Positions 10,590 to 22,700 of a stretch of 64,000 nt of DNA are shown piece after piece (position 1 is the stretch's first letter; every line of letters starts with the position of its first letter). The stretch is from positions 1,612,001-1,676,000 of the forward strand of contig NW_024881501.1 in assembly GCF_019059575.1 (NCBI RefSeq). Reading direction: 5' to 3'. The position numbers and the translations under genes are program-made. The notes beneath the pieces were generated by a model. That model was not told where the DNA came from and made no database searches. It saw only the letters and a list, made by a program, of their open reading frames with translations. Source of the stretch: Amphibalanus amphitrite (lineage: Eukaryota > Arthropoda > Thecostraca > Balanomorpha > Balanidae).

Positions 10590-11947
10590 CAGGGTGTCTC
10601 AAAAGTTCGTTCACAGGTACCAGCCATGCTTTTTTGTCAATAATTCTGAATCAACAAGAAATTAACAGTCGAAATTTTGCATGGGCATTGGTGACAACCT
10701 TCCTCAAGCAGTCTCATTGTTTTCAAGTGCATTCGACCCTTCATGAGCTCACAAAAAGGGTTCACCTCTGACCATGGGTCAGGCACGAAAATGTAGGTTG
10801 CAAAGTCGGGTATGTTGTGAAACTCTCTGTTTCAGGAGTAATGGGAATGGTTAAGTCGGAAATGACACATGGCTAAGTGTCGGCGAGGATGAGTGCAACA
10901 TGATGATCATCTCATAAAAACGGTGGCTAAAATTTTTGAAGGACGAAACCATGCGAGACTAACGGCATTTTGAACGACCCTCGCACGACAGCAGACTCGT
11001 GTTCCGGAAAGCAGCTGAAAATGCGGTCATAACTATTGAAAACTGGCAAGAAGGTCACAGACAGAGGTTACCCATTTTCAAAAAGTGCAGGTCATCGTAA
11101 AATAAAGACAAATTATAATTTAAAATTGTTTATAATATCTGTAACGCTAATTTTTGGGGACAATAACACAAAAATTGTCAATGCCAAGGACACCTGACCC
11201 TCCAAAAGTGTCAGTTATTGTAAAATTTTATCTAACGAAGTTTTAAGAGGCAGATCTGCAGCGAATAATTTTCTTTTAAACACAAAATCCCGATAAAACC
11301 ACACGATGGACTGGTTTGGGCCGTTTACAAAGCAGAACATCTCCCGAGGAAAACACTCCGCAACCGAGCGAAGGTCTTGGCATGGGGAATGACGAGCGCT
11401 TGGAATTTGCAAAATTTGCACAATGTGTCTGAGAAACAGACGTCCGACACATTCTGCTACCATATGATGCGAAAAATTTACTCCTGGCACTTCCCGTTTG
11501 TTCAGGACTGGGGTCGTTTTGAAAAGGAAAATGGCGCTTGGGATGTCGGCGCCAGTCATTCATGAAGGAGTTAGCGCCAGAGAATGCCTACAAAATACTC
11601 AAGAATGGTGTCGATGCAAGCTGTCGGCTTTCAGGGAAAATCAGATGTTGCCGGGGAGCTAGTCAAAACTAAATCCGACGCAGAAACTGCAGGGGATTCC
11701 CCTGCAAGAGCTTGAAAGCTGGTAACCTTTTATCAGCCTCCGGCAGCTGACGGAGCAACAAAAATCGGTGTGAGCAAATATTTTTGGAGATACAGCAAAG
11801 GGGTTGGTTTCCAACCTTCTTAATCAGTTGTCAAAGCATGCATATTTGTCTGGTGTACACACAGACACCAAAACCTTATACTTTTGGCCGGTTCTTATAT
11901 GCTTTATTGGCATGGGAAATGTGTGAACGAACTTTTGAGACACCCTG
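10590..11947. mobile_element. Mariner/Tc1-like TIR element, 1.36 kb, TA target
   Basis: Both ends carry the inverted repeat CAGGGTGTCTCAAAAGTTCG, extending through TTCAC, and TA dinucleotides flank both sides (10,588-10,589; 11,948-11,949). Size and TA duplication are as in mariner. No intact transposase is present. On the + strand a KTVAKIFE-like stretch near 10,915-10,940 and FVQD near 11,497-11,508 are faintly reminiscent of a mariner transposase, suggesting a decayed copy; I am not sure of that. A 114-codon - strand frame (11,559-11,215) is unrecognised. Confidence 0.85.
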
Positions 11948-12205
11948 TATATAGTCCCCGCCCGCGATGTCTGCAGCGGGAGGGGGATACGGGGCGCTGC
12001 AGAGCCGCACTATATCGCTGATCCTATCCAACAGCAGCGGTCACCCCCGTCATCCGTTATCTGGGACCGGCAATTACAGGTGTGAAGCCCGACCAATGCC
12101 GATACACTCGCCGATACGGCTGACGCGCTGTTGACGGCCGAGAGAGCCGTGACATGGTCCAGGGTTTGGCGCAGCGCGGTCCGATAACCCCCGGGGAGGG
12201 ACGAT

Positions 12206-12345
12206 ATACTCTCTCATAGCGCGGTCATCCCCGCAGAGGACGGTATAGCCCTCTCACAGGGCGGCCATCCCCGCAGAGGACGGTATAGCCCTCTCACAGG
12301 GCGGCCCCTCCGGCACTGCAGAGGACGGTGCACCCCTCTCACAGA
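12206..12345. repeat. Minisatellite CCCCGCAGAGGACGGTATAG (about 40 bp)
   Basis: Three to four units of CCCCGCAGAGGACGGTATAG followed by CCCTCTCACAGGGCGGCCAT, with diverged edges. Confidence 0.85.
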
Positions 12346-13152
12346 GCACGGTAAGATCTCACGATAAACCATAAACATTACAAGCATCATGATCCGAGTG
12401 GATAGGTACTGCCACACGTAACTAGTGAAACCATGTTTCCAAGTCGCTCCATGTCAATAAGTGCCATAAAAATATAAAGTGAGACGTGTGGTCGCATAAG
12501 ATCCCTAAAACAGCACTTTTGCGAACTACAAAATGTGTTCCTCGAGGGTTTCTATATCGACAAAATTAGGTAAGGATATACGATCTTCTTGGATCTCTAG
12601 GCAAAAAAAAAGTCATTCTTATGATCCCAATGGATTTCTCGACAAATAAGAGTTGAATCTACGATCTCGTCGGATCCGAGATCAAGATCCTTCCTTATAG
12701 ATCATCGTGTAATCCTCCACGCAATTGCCGACCATGCAGCCCACTCTGAATACGTTTATACCCGTGTTCGCCCACAATGGCCCACTCCGGGCATTATATA
12801 TCCCCAGACGGACGGTTGTCGCCGGTCGCGCCGACCCCCTCCTGCCAGAAGGATGGGGAGGGGGCCCAAACTGTCCGCACCTGCCGTACCTGTACATACA
12901 CCCGAGTTACCGCAGTCGGAGGGTGATTCACGGCCCCTCAGCCGTGCCAGACGGAGCCCCACAGGCGGGTACGCCGGGTTAACAGCGCAGCGGGACGGGG
13001 TCTGATCGACAACACACCGATACAAAATACCTGAACTGTGCGACTGGTGGAGCGGGCATCTCTGCGCAGAGCCGGGCCAAGCGCCCCACACCAGCCGCCG
13101 GCCGGGGCCCGCTGGGAGTCTGGCCAGTGAGCGCAGCGCCAGGTCAAACACA

Positions 13153-13456
13153 CACTGAAAACAATTCAACCCAAGGCCGGCGAGTAAACCGGTGTTTCGC
13201 GGGTACCCCCATCCGCAACCATTTCTAACCACCCTCCCAGGAGTACAGTAAGGTCCCATTGCAGTGTAGTCGTCCCTGCTCTCAGCGGACATGTTCGCTG
13301 ACAGCGGTTATATCCGCTCTGAGCAAGTACGACTACACCGCAATGGGACCTAGCGGCTAGCACTACTCCTGGGAGGGTGGTTAAAAATGGTTGCGGATGG
13401 GGGTACCCTTGAAACACCGGTTTACTCGCCGGCCTTGGATTAAATTGTTTTCAGTG
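13153..13456. mobile_element. Foldback (palindromic) element, 304 bp
   Basis: Two arms of roughly 120-140 bp are near-perfect reverse complements, starting CACTGAAAACAATT and ending with its complement AATTGTTTTCAGTG. The shared inner sequence includes CCAAGGCCGGCGAGTAAACC. The loop is about 30 bp. There is only a CA dinucleotide on both sides, so no superfamily is assigned. It carries no coding capacity. Confidence 0.85.
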
Positions 13457-13482
13457 CATACCGAGTCCCACCCGCAACACAG

Positions 13483-13640
13483 ACCAGATCAGACTGGACT
13501 GGTCTCCCACAGCCGAGACCAGACCAGTTCAGACTGGGTTCTGCCACAGACCAGACCAGACTGGAGTGGAGTCCCCACAGCCGAGCACAGACCAGACCAG
13601 ACCAGACCAGACTGGACTGGTCTCCCACAGCCGGCGCGTA
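13483..13640. repeat. Minisatellite CAGACCAGACTGGACTGGTC
   Basis: Units of GACCAGACCAGACTGGACTG and TCTCCCACAGCCGAG alternate about four times. CCAGACCAG/CTGGTCTGG words make it locally self-complementary. Confidence 0.8.
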
Positions 13641-15086
13641 CTGCCGGCCCCTTGCCGGGGACAGACACACAGAGCCCCTTCACAGCCGGCCGTACTGTCA
13701 GTACTTGCCACCAAACCGCGACAGACCCTCCCGACCGGACCCAGAGTACTGGACCCGGGACCCCGGCCTCCCGTCAGCGCAGCGGTACCGAACGTAGACC
13801 AGTGACTGGTCACAGCGGACAGACCAGTGACCGCCCGCCATGCGGCCACCGCAGGGGTTGAATAGGTGCAATAGTTTCTCAGTATTTTCGTTACGCCCAA
13901 ACGAGGCACCAGTGAGCAAAGTGGCCACAGATAGCCAAGTAATTCTGCAGACATTCTCAGCACAGGTAGCTAAGTGATGCCTGAGTGCTGTAGGGGTTCA
14001 ATGCGCACAAGAAACAATGTCAAACATGACGGGAGCAGATAACACGGAAGATATTCGGTCGCCTCGTGTATTTCACATTGGACGGACATCCCAGTACATA
14101 AGCACAATAAAAAACATTAATAGGTATATAATCGGCGCAGTAGTTATTAGTCTTATGGCTAGCACACCACAATGCCACAAAGTTGCGCAGTACACATCAT
14201 CCTCCAAAAGTGAGTGGTGGCGTTGAACCATTCAGTCGCCACCTATGACTTCCAGACCCGTGTCATGCGCGCTCCAGCTCGCTATGGCTTCAGTTGTGTG
14301 GTGCAAAAACACACAAACGTATAAGTGGCCCAGCTTTACCGCGTGGCGCCCGTTCAGGCAGCCCCGCAGCCAAAGGCCGCGGTCCCAACGCGGCGGTGTG
14401 CCGAGGGCCCGCCCTGGACCCCGCTCCCGCTCTGAGAACTGAGCCGCGGAGCGGACCGGCCGGGCTGCTGGCGGTTTGTTTCTGCCGCTGACTGCGCGGA
14501 CAGTGAGGGCTGACTCAGAACCCCCTCCCCCGCCCCCGCCGGGGGCAGACAGACGGGTTCACTCTGACAGCCCCCCCCCCCCCCCCCGGGAGATGAGACA
14601 GTCTGGGAGCCCGATGTTGTTCCTCGGGTCGGAGAAATTCCGCGCCTCTCTGAGTCACCCCAGTAACCAGCTCGCGGCTGCCGGTCAGGTACACATGGCT
14701 AATGTGGAACACGGAATACTACCGGGCAGCATGGATGACCACTTACTTCGGACTGAAAACAACCACCTGCAGCTCAGTGATAAATTGATATGCAGCTTAT
14801 TTAGGATAAACAATATGCAGCGGCTTCTGGTCAGCATTTTGGCCGCAGGCCCACAGATGCTTCAGCGCGGTCGGAGCTACTGGTTCCATTGACGAACTGA
14901 TACTGTATTGCACTTTAACTGATAAGCTGGTATGCACACCGAGCCACCCGTAAAGCTGACAATGAATACTGGCTACAGTTACACTGTGTGGGCGGGTATC
15001 TTACGCGCGGTCTGGCCGGCGGCAGGTCCAGCCCCACCAGACAGGGTCACCTCGAGCTCTGTGACTATGGTCAGGGCTCGCACATT

Positions 15087-15165
15087 CACAGGGCCGGGGT
15101 CCCAGCCCCCACAGGGCCGAGGTCCCAGCCCCCACAGGGCCGAGGTCCCAGCCCCCACAGTAGGC
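15087..15165. repeat. Minisatellite CACAGGGCCGAGGTCCCAGC
   Basis: Three tandem 24-bp units ending in CCCC. Confidence 0.85.
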
Positions 15166-15394
15166 TGGGAGTTCATAGGACCGGCCGCAGAAGACGGCCG
15201 TCCCGGACTGCGGTCTCAGACAGCTTAAGCCAGCACCAACCACACGGCTCACAGCCGGCGGTCCCGCGGCCGCTCCAACACAGCACTGGCACTGCACGCT
15301 AGCTAGGTTCTACCGAGGCACTACGTCGACACTACTTAGAAGCCGCGGTAGCAGTTGTACAAACAGCGCACGGGGGCACTTGGTCCGGTCGGGA

Positions 15395-15815
15395 GTGTGT
15401 CTGTGAGTCCCCTGTCCCTCAGAATACCAGTGTCCGCTGTCCCTCAGCCTACCAGTGTGTCCCCTGTCCCACAGAATACCAGTGTCCGCTGTCCCTCAGC
15501 CTACCAGTGTGTCCCCTGTCCCACAGAATACCAGTGTCCGCTGTCCCTCAGCCTACCAGTGTGTCCCCTGTCCCACAGAATACCAGTGTCCGCTGTCCCT
15601 CAGCCTACCAGTGTGACCCCTGTCCCTCAGAATACCAGTGTGTTCCCTGCCACTCAGAATACCAGTGTGTCCCCTGTCCCTCAGAATACCATTGTGTCCC
15701 CTGTCCCTCAGTCTACCAGTGTGTCCCCTGTCCCTCAGAATACCAGTGTCCGCTGTCCCTCAGCCTACCAGTGTGTCCCCTGTCCCTCAGAATACCAGTG
15801 TCCCTCAGCTTACCA
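15395..15815. repeat. Minisatellite AATACCAGTGTGTCCCCTGT (about 30 bp)
   Basis: About fourteen units alternate between CAGAATACCAGTGTCCGCTG and CAGCCTACCAGTGTGTCCCC, giving a 60-bp higher-order unit in the first half. Apparent cysteine/proline-rich proteins read from it are artefacts. Confidence 0.9.
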
Positions 15816-16336
15816 GGACGAGCGTGATCTGGATGTCTGTGTGTCTGTGTGTGCCCGAGGGTCCGTGAGGCGCTGGGCCTGCGCCAATGTATGCTTTTCC
15901 TAGTTTTGTGTACCGCTGTTCAGAGAAATGCCGGTGTGTGGGCATGATTGCAAAATCAATATGTTCCTGTCAAATGCAGCTCCACAACTTGTTTGAGCCG
16001 CCGGCTTATTTGTTAAATGAACTCACCCACCGCTAAGTCATTCGGTGAGGAATTCAAGAAGCTGACTTTAGGGCGAAGTGTAAAGTGTAAGCACGAACTC
16101 TGGTTTACGAAAAGCTCACACCCAAGTGTGCGAAATATGCAGTCTCTGTTAGAGACTGTTTTGATTTAAATTCTGCCGTATGTATGTGCGGCAGGGAGGT
16201 ATGGCATCTACACCAGCCCCTGTGCGGTGGCGTCTGCAGTGTACTCGTCAGTGAAGGGGTCCGGTTGGACGTGTGGACGGTATGTATGCGTGTGTGTCGG
16301 CGTGTCTGTATGCGCAGGTAAGCTGTGGCCGCGCCG

Positions 16337-16545
16337 GCGGCAGCACTCGCCTCAGAGCGGCTGGGACTCGCTGGGCTCCCTCAGAGCGGCTGGGGCCCGC
16401 TGGGCTCCCTCAGAGCGGCTGGGGGCTCCCTCAGAGCCGCTGCGGCTCGCTGGGCTCCCTCAGAGCCGGCGGCTGGGGCTCGCTGGGCTCCCTCAGAGCG
16501 GCTGGGGCTCGCTGGGCTCCCTCAGAGCGGCTGCGGCTCGCCCTG
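16337..16545 (-). repeat. Minisatellite overlapping the WWOX stop codon and 3' UTR
   Basis: On the - strand the unit contains CCGCTCTGAGGGAGCCCAGC, preceded by GAGCCCCAG; about 27-29 bp, seven to eight copies. The WWOX stop codon (TGA, complement of 16,522-16,524) and the last residues GEPQPL lie in the first unit; the other units follow in the 3' UTR. Confidence 0.85.
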
Positions 16546-16776
16546 GGCCGTCGGCGCCGGAGTCTGTGCGCCGCCGGGCTCTGGCGGCCGGAGCGCCTCG
16601 GCGCCCAGCCGCTCGGCGATGAGCGCCTCGCTGAGCGTCCAGAGACGGCGCGCCCGCTCCGGGTCGGCGGCGGCCGCCGACACCGGGCACGCGCAGCAGT
16701 TGTTGAAGTAGAGGCCGCCCAGGCCGTCCAGCTCGGGCGCCGTGGCCGCGTACACACTGGTGCTGGCCGCCTGCTG
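16522..16776 (-). CDS. WWOX: WWOX exon 8 (C-terminus)
   Basis: Acceptor CTCCGACAG. Encodes [29 protein letters not shown] and [14 protein letters not shown], then a poorly conserved P/A/G-rich tail of about 30 residues ending GEPQPL and TGA. The end of this tail comes from a minisatellite. Confidence 0.92.
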   Translation of the reverse strand, partial: QQAASTSVYAATAPELDGLGGLYFNNCCACPVSAAAADPERARRLWTLSEALIAERLGAEALRPPEPGGAQTPAPTAQGEPQPL

Positions 16777-19700
16777 CTGTCGGAGGGCGCCGGGCGCAGG
16801 TCAGGGCACTGCCGCCAGGGCACAGGTCACAGGTCACAGGTCAGCACACCGACCGCGGCACAGGTCAGAGGCACTGGACGGAAAACAGGGTAGATCACCG
16901 GTCGGGTCATAGCTCACAGAGAGGGGCAACACCCGCGTGTCGTGAGAGGGACGCACGTCGCTCCAGGTGCAGGTGGCGCACAAGTCGTTTTATCAAGAAA
17001 TGTCATCTTGCAATAAAAAAGTAGGGGGACAGCAGGCTCCAGCCTCGATGTCTGGTTAGATCAAATGGCAAATCCGCGTGTTTCAACATTTGAGAGCCGC
17101 TCGATAATAGGCAAATTGCTCGACGGAAGCACATCGCACCTACCGAATGGGCCCCCCTCCCCAGCCCACACCCCGGTTGCCATGGCAACTCACCAGCGAC
17201 TTGGTGAAGGGCCGCACGGCGGCGAAGAGCAGCCGCCAGAGCCACCAGTGGCGGCTGAGTGAGCTGCTCACCATGTTCCCCGGGTGGACGCAGCTCACCG
17301 TCACACCTGGGGGCGGGGGCGGCTCACCGTCACACCTGGGGTGGAGGCAGCTCACCGTCACACCTGGGGTGGGGGCGGGGTGGGGGGTGTTGTGGAGGCG
17401 GCCGTGGGCAGGTCACAGGGTGCGACGCCACGCCATCCCGTCCCAGCACAGACGGCTATAAAACAAACCAGTCAGACACTGGCCGGCCACATATGGCCCG
17501 TCTGCAGCCAGCTGACGGACCTCCGCCGTGACCGGACTGATCCCGCCCGGTGGGAACGGCTTCACAGCCACATAACTCATACAGATTGGCATCGATCACA
17601 TCACCGCGCTGGCGTATTTATTGTCAAAACACAGCGCCGCTGATGGCTCTCGGGGGCCGCGATAGGCGAGCTCGGTGACAGCCGTGTCGGCGCAGTATCG
17701 GTCCAGTCAGCAGCTGCTAGCGGACGCGGTACGCACGGCTCTGTGTTCCCTCCACCCAGCTCCCGTCGGCGGCTGTTGGTGGACGCACGCCCCCAGCACG
17801 CACCTTTGGGCCGCCCCCACCCCGTCTGGGGGGCGGTGGACGCACACCCCCAGCACGCACCTTTGGGCCGCCAGCGTCTGTGCAGCTCGGCGGCAAACAG
17901 GTTGTTGCACAGCTTCGAGTCGTTGTAGGCCACGATGCCCGTGTATTTGTCGGCGGGACGGGAGAGCTTCTCCAGAGTAAAGTCCTCGGCCGAGAGGCGA
18001 GACAGCCTGGAACGCGGCACGAGACGAGGTCTCAGCGAGGCGTCAATGACAGAAAAATTTTGAAACCGATACCTAATTAAAAACCGGCAAAACAATAACT
18101 AAATACCGAAAACCAAGCCTGTAAGGTTGATAGAAACACCCATAATTTACCAAATTCATAGCATCTTATGCAATGACGAGGCTTCACATTACCAGCAAAA
18201 TACCAAATGCATTGAATTTCAAATACCACATACGAGTTTTTCAAATTTCAAATACCACAAACACCACTTGTACCAAATTGAAAACGGTTTAATATCGGTA
18301 TAGGTACCAAAAAGTCGGTATCCGATCACCATCCGTTGGTGTCCAAGAGGTATGGCAAGCGAGGCCGTAACAACTTACATCAAACACAGGGCGGCCATTA
18401 TAACAACAACAAAAACAATTAATGAAAATGTACCTACTGAACCGACCAAATCATGGGGCGCCTGACGAGGTATTATGTAACGCTAGGTTGGGCAGCTGTT
18501 GCATTAACCTATTATATAATCGTAGCGAGCCCAGTGGAAAGCAGACTACTCCAAATGACTAGTGAAAGCAAACAACAGACTACATTGCAGGAACATTCGC
18601 GGCCCGTGCAGTACCTATCCTCCGGGACTGCAGCCGGGAAACTAGCGCGCCTCTGGCGCGTCTCGGGCCCGGCAGGCGGGAACGGAAATTCTGGCGTCAG
18701 TCAGGACTCAGGAGGCATGTCAGTTGACAGTTAGGCTAGGAAAGGCTCCGAAAGAAAAACTGTACCGGAAGCACAGCATCGTCCAGCATTAAAGTGGCCA
18801 TCCAGCCTTAACATTAATTTTGAGTTGAGATAGCCAAATTGGGGTACCTGGCCTGCAATAACCGGTTTGGGTAGTCACACCATCGATAAATGCTTTAAAT
18901 CGAAAATATTTGATCCAAAGTTGCAGCACTTGGATTCAGATGGGCTAATGCATTAGAATGCCCTCTCTGAATGTGTGACGTCAGCGCAGATCTAACGATT
19001 TTTGAATATTTTACTAAAACGTTTCGCAGCACGCGGTGGTATATGGTGCATTGCGCACACCTGCCGCACCGCGCCGCAACACCGTCCGTCCGGGACAGGC
19101 GCCGCGATCAGACGGCCTCGGCACCGGGCAGTGGCGGATACAAGGGGGGGGGGGTCACATGGGTCATGGCCCCCCCCCCCTTGAGGCCCGGGGGCCCAAA
19201 GACCTGCCAGGGGCACCACCGGCCTATCAGGGGTATCACAGTCCTGACAGGGGCACCACAGGACCGCCAGGGGCACCACAGGCCTAGCAGGGACACCACG
19301 GGCCTGGTGTCCCTGGGCCCTGACAGGACTGTAACGCCCCTGACAAGCCTGAAATGTCCCCGGCAGGCACGTGGTGCCCCTGACAGGCCTGAGGCGCCCC
19401 TGCAATGCCGGTGGTGCCCCTGGCAGGCCTGTGGTGTCCATGGCAGGCCTGTGGTGCCCTTGCTAGGCCTCTGGTGCCCCTGACAGGCTTGTAATGCCCC
19501 TGGAAGGACTGTGGTGCCCCTGGGCCCTGACAGGCCTGAGGTGCCCGGTCATGACAGGCTCGTGGTGCCCCTGACAGGCCAGTGGTGCCTTGCTAGGCCT
19601 GTGGTGCCCCTGGCAGGCCTGTGGTGCCCCTGACAGGCCCAAGGTGCCCCTGCGAGGCCGGTGGTGCCCCTGGCAGACCTCTGGTGTCCCTGGCAGGCCT

Positions 19701-22700
19701 TCGGTGCCCCTGGCAGGTCTGTGGCGCCCCTGGCAGACCTGTGTTGACTGGTGCCCCTGCTAGGTCGCTGGTGCCCCTCACAGACCTGTGGTGCCCCTGG
19801 GCCTTGACAAGCCTGAGATGCCTGGCTATGACAGGCTCGTGATGCCCCTGATAGACCAGTGGTGCCCTTGCTAGGCCTGTAGTGCCCCTGGCAGGCCTGT
19901 GGTGCCCTTGCTAAGCCTCTGGTGCCCCTGACAGGCTTGTGGTGCCCCTGGAAGGACTGTGGTGTCCCTGGGCCCTGACAGGCCTGAGGTGCCCATGACA
20001 GGCCCGTGGTGCCCTTGCTAGGCCTGTGGTGCCCCTGGCAGGTCTCTGGTGCCCCTGCTACCCCTGCGCCCGGAGAGGACTATGGTGCCCCTGAAAAGCC
20101 TGAAGTGCCTCTCGACAGGCCCGTGGTGCCCCTGACAGGCCCAAGTTACCCCTGCGAGGTCGGTGGTGCTCCTGGCAGGCCTCTGGTACCCCTGGCAGGT
20201 CTGTGGTGCCCCTGGCAGGCCTGTGTTGACTGGTGCCCCTGCTAGGCCGCTGGTGCCCCTCACAGGCCTGCGGTGCCCCTGGAAGGACTGTGGTGCCCCT
20301 GCCCCTAGGGGTGCTCATGGGCCCAACAGGCCCGTTGTGCCCCTGACAGGCCTGTCGTGTATACGTGCTAGACCTGTGGTGCCCCTGCTTCCTGGCAGGC
20401 TTGTGGTGCCCCTGGCGGGCCTGTGGCGCTCCTACAAGGCCGTAAATGCCCCTGACAGGTTTGTGGTGTCCCTGGAAGGACTTTGGTGCCCCTGACAAGC
20501 CTGAAGTGTCAAGGACAGACCCTTTAGACGCCAGGGTCAAGTTCGTCGGACTGACAACGATTCGCTTACCTGATAACGTTCCTGGTAAGTACTCACTACT
20601 CAGCGTCCACAACATATATACACATAGCACATTCATATATACTTGCTTACAATTGGTAAATGTGGTTGTGGCTAAGAGTTAAGATACTGACTAAAAATAA
20701 AAAATAAAAAAAAACTGAAAATGGGGGCACCACCAAAATGAAGTGGACGAAATCCGTTCGTTGAGTTTTTAATTTTGGGTATAGGTAGGGGCACCACTTC
20801 CATTCATGACCCTCCCCTTGGAGTTTTCCTGGATCCGCCCCTGGCAACGGGACGCTAATGCCCCGGCACGACCGACCCACTGAGACACGGCCACCAGCGC
20901 CCGCGGCGGGCGCTGGAACTAACGCACAGCACTTAAAGGGACTATCCCACCTTTAACATGGGGTTTGAGTTGAGATAGCCAAGTTTGCGGCGACGTTCAG
21001 AAACCACTATCTATTTAGGTTGCAACCCCCGCGGCCTCTTGGTGTTGAAGAAATTCGTTCCCTTCATTTGAAAATGGGCCTTGTACAAGGCCCTATCTAC
21101 AACATGGAGCGACCGTTAGTGTGACGTCACCTCGTTTAGTCATTCTGATTTAAATGGGTTTGTTCGTTGAAAAATCGCTTAAAACTTGGTCTGAACTTTG
21201 TTGTGGTGCCTACAGAGTAAAAAGAATCAGCTTTATGACAGTAATGTGGCCTGGGGAAGGAGGTAATTTTGGGCTGTGACGTCACATATTTGAAAGTTTG
21301 TGTTTGGAATATGGGAAGCCTAAGATGTTTAATGAAAAATAAATGCCAGAACCGTGTTCCTGGTCATCCAATCTATAAAGTCGGGCACAATTTAACTGGT
21401 TTTAACAACATTTTAGAAGGTGGGATAGTCCCTTTAATACAAACTAACTATAAAGACAGACATCTCGACGAGCGGTGCTGGAAAATGAGCGGCAGCGTTT
21501 ACAGCAAACAGGGAAGTATGTAGCTGGTTGACCACCCGCGTGTCATCCGGTGCCGTGTCAGCGCTGATTCTGATGGATCACGCCCGGTATGCTGAGGTGT
21601 GCGGCGCTGCAGTGGGCGCGGGCGGGGTGTGGGACGGCGGTGCGGGCCACTGGGGCACGCCGGAGTGTGGGGCCGGCGGTGCGGGCCACCGGGGTACACC
21701 GGAGTGTGGGCCGGCGGTGCGGGCCACCGGGGCACGCCGGAGTGTGGGGCCGGTGATACGGGGCGACTGGGGGTACACCGGAGTGTGGGCCGGCGGTGAT
21801 ACGGGGTCACTGGGGGACGCCGGAGTGTGGGGTCGGTGATACGGGGCCACTGGGGTACACCGGAGTGTGGGACCGGTGATACGGGGCGACTGGGGCACGC
21901 CGCCGCCGCGCCGGTCCCCGTCCGTATGAGCCGGTCCCAGCACCCAGCTCACTAGCCGTGCTGGACACATAGGACAGCGGTCGCAGAGGACGGCGAATAC
22001 AGCAGACAGCAGTCACAGAGGACAATGGACAGAGAGGACAGCGGTCACAATGACAGCGGACATAACAGACAGCGGCCCTGTTACAGGGGACAGCGGTCAC
22101 AATGACAGCGGACAGAACAGACAGCGGCCCTGTTACAGGGGACAGCGGACGGCGGCCCCTGACGGCCGGAGGAGCGGCCGCCCTGCCGCTGCCAGGTGGC
22201 GCTGCCTGCCAGGTATCCGATCGGACCTGCCACTGCAGGTACCCGTTCTGACCAGGTCGGCCCTGAACTGCAGGAATCCTATCTGACCAGGCCGGCCCAC
22301 TGCGCGCAGTAGTGATGGAGAACGGATACGAGCCGGACAGTGGCCATTCAATAGCACCGTACAGAAAATGCAGGGATATTGCAACCGACAATCACTATGT
22401 TGGATAGAGCAAAGCATCGAACGATCACAGCACAGACAGATCAGTGAACGGTGCAGAATGTCCCCAGGTTATAAATTTTACAGGTCTACCACCAGACTAC
22501 ACTACCCAGCTACCCAAATCTTCCCTCAGGCAGTAGCGGCGGAACACCTTCAATTAAGGGGGGGGGGGACACTGCCGACTTTTGGTCCCACTCTTTCCAT
22601 GCAACGCCCATAGGGCTATGTTAAAATGCCAAAATCAAAGGGGGCACGGTGCCCCGGTGCCCTCCCCGTCCCGCCGCCTACGAGTATGCCCTCAGGTTAC

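Larger units (their letters stand above)
6308..16521. other. Convergent intergenic interval between the CAP gene and WWOX
   Basis: Ten kilobases with no supportable gene. It is mostly minisatellites plus a mariner-like element (10,590-11,947) and a foldback element (13,153-13,456). The 3' ends of the CAP gene (+) and WWOX (-) face each other across it. Stretches not covered by listed repeats (6,960-7,560, 8,430-9,030, 9,430-10,480, 12,350-13,150, 13,640-15,080, 15,900-16,330) show nothing I can identify. Confidence 0.6.

Noticed and set aside
11215-11559. 114-codon - strand frame in the mariner-like element as a gene
   Set aside because: No similarity to known proteins that I recognise; the other strand has fainter but more plausible transposase remnants.
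15395-15815. CRISPR-like array
   Set aside because: Units are contiguous with no unique spacers, and this is animal DNA; it is a minisatellite.
18040-18330. hAT-type MITE in WWOX intron 5 (words like CGGTATAGGTACC and ACCATCCG)
   Set aside because: The left end does not match the right end in reverse and no 8-bp duplication was found.
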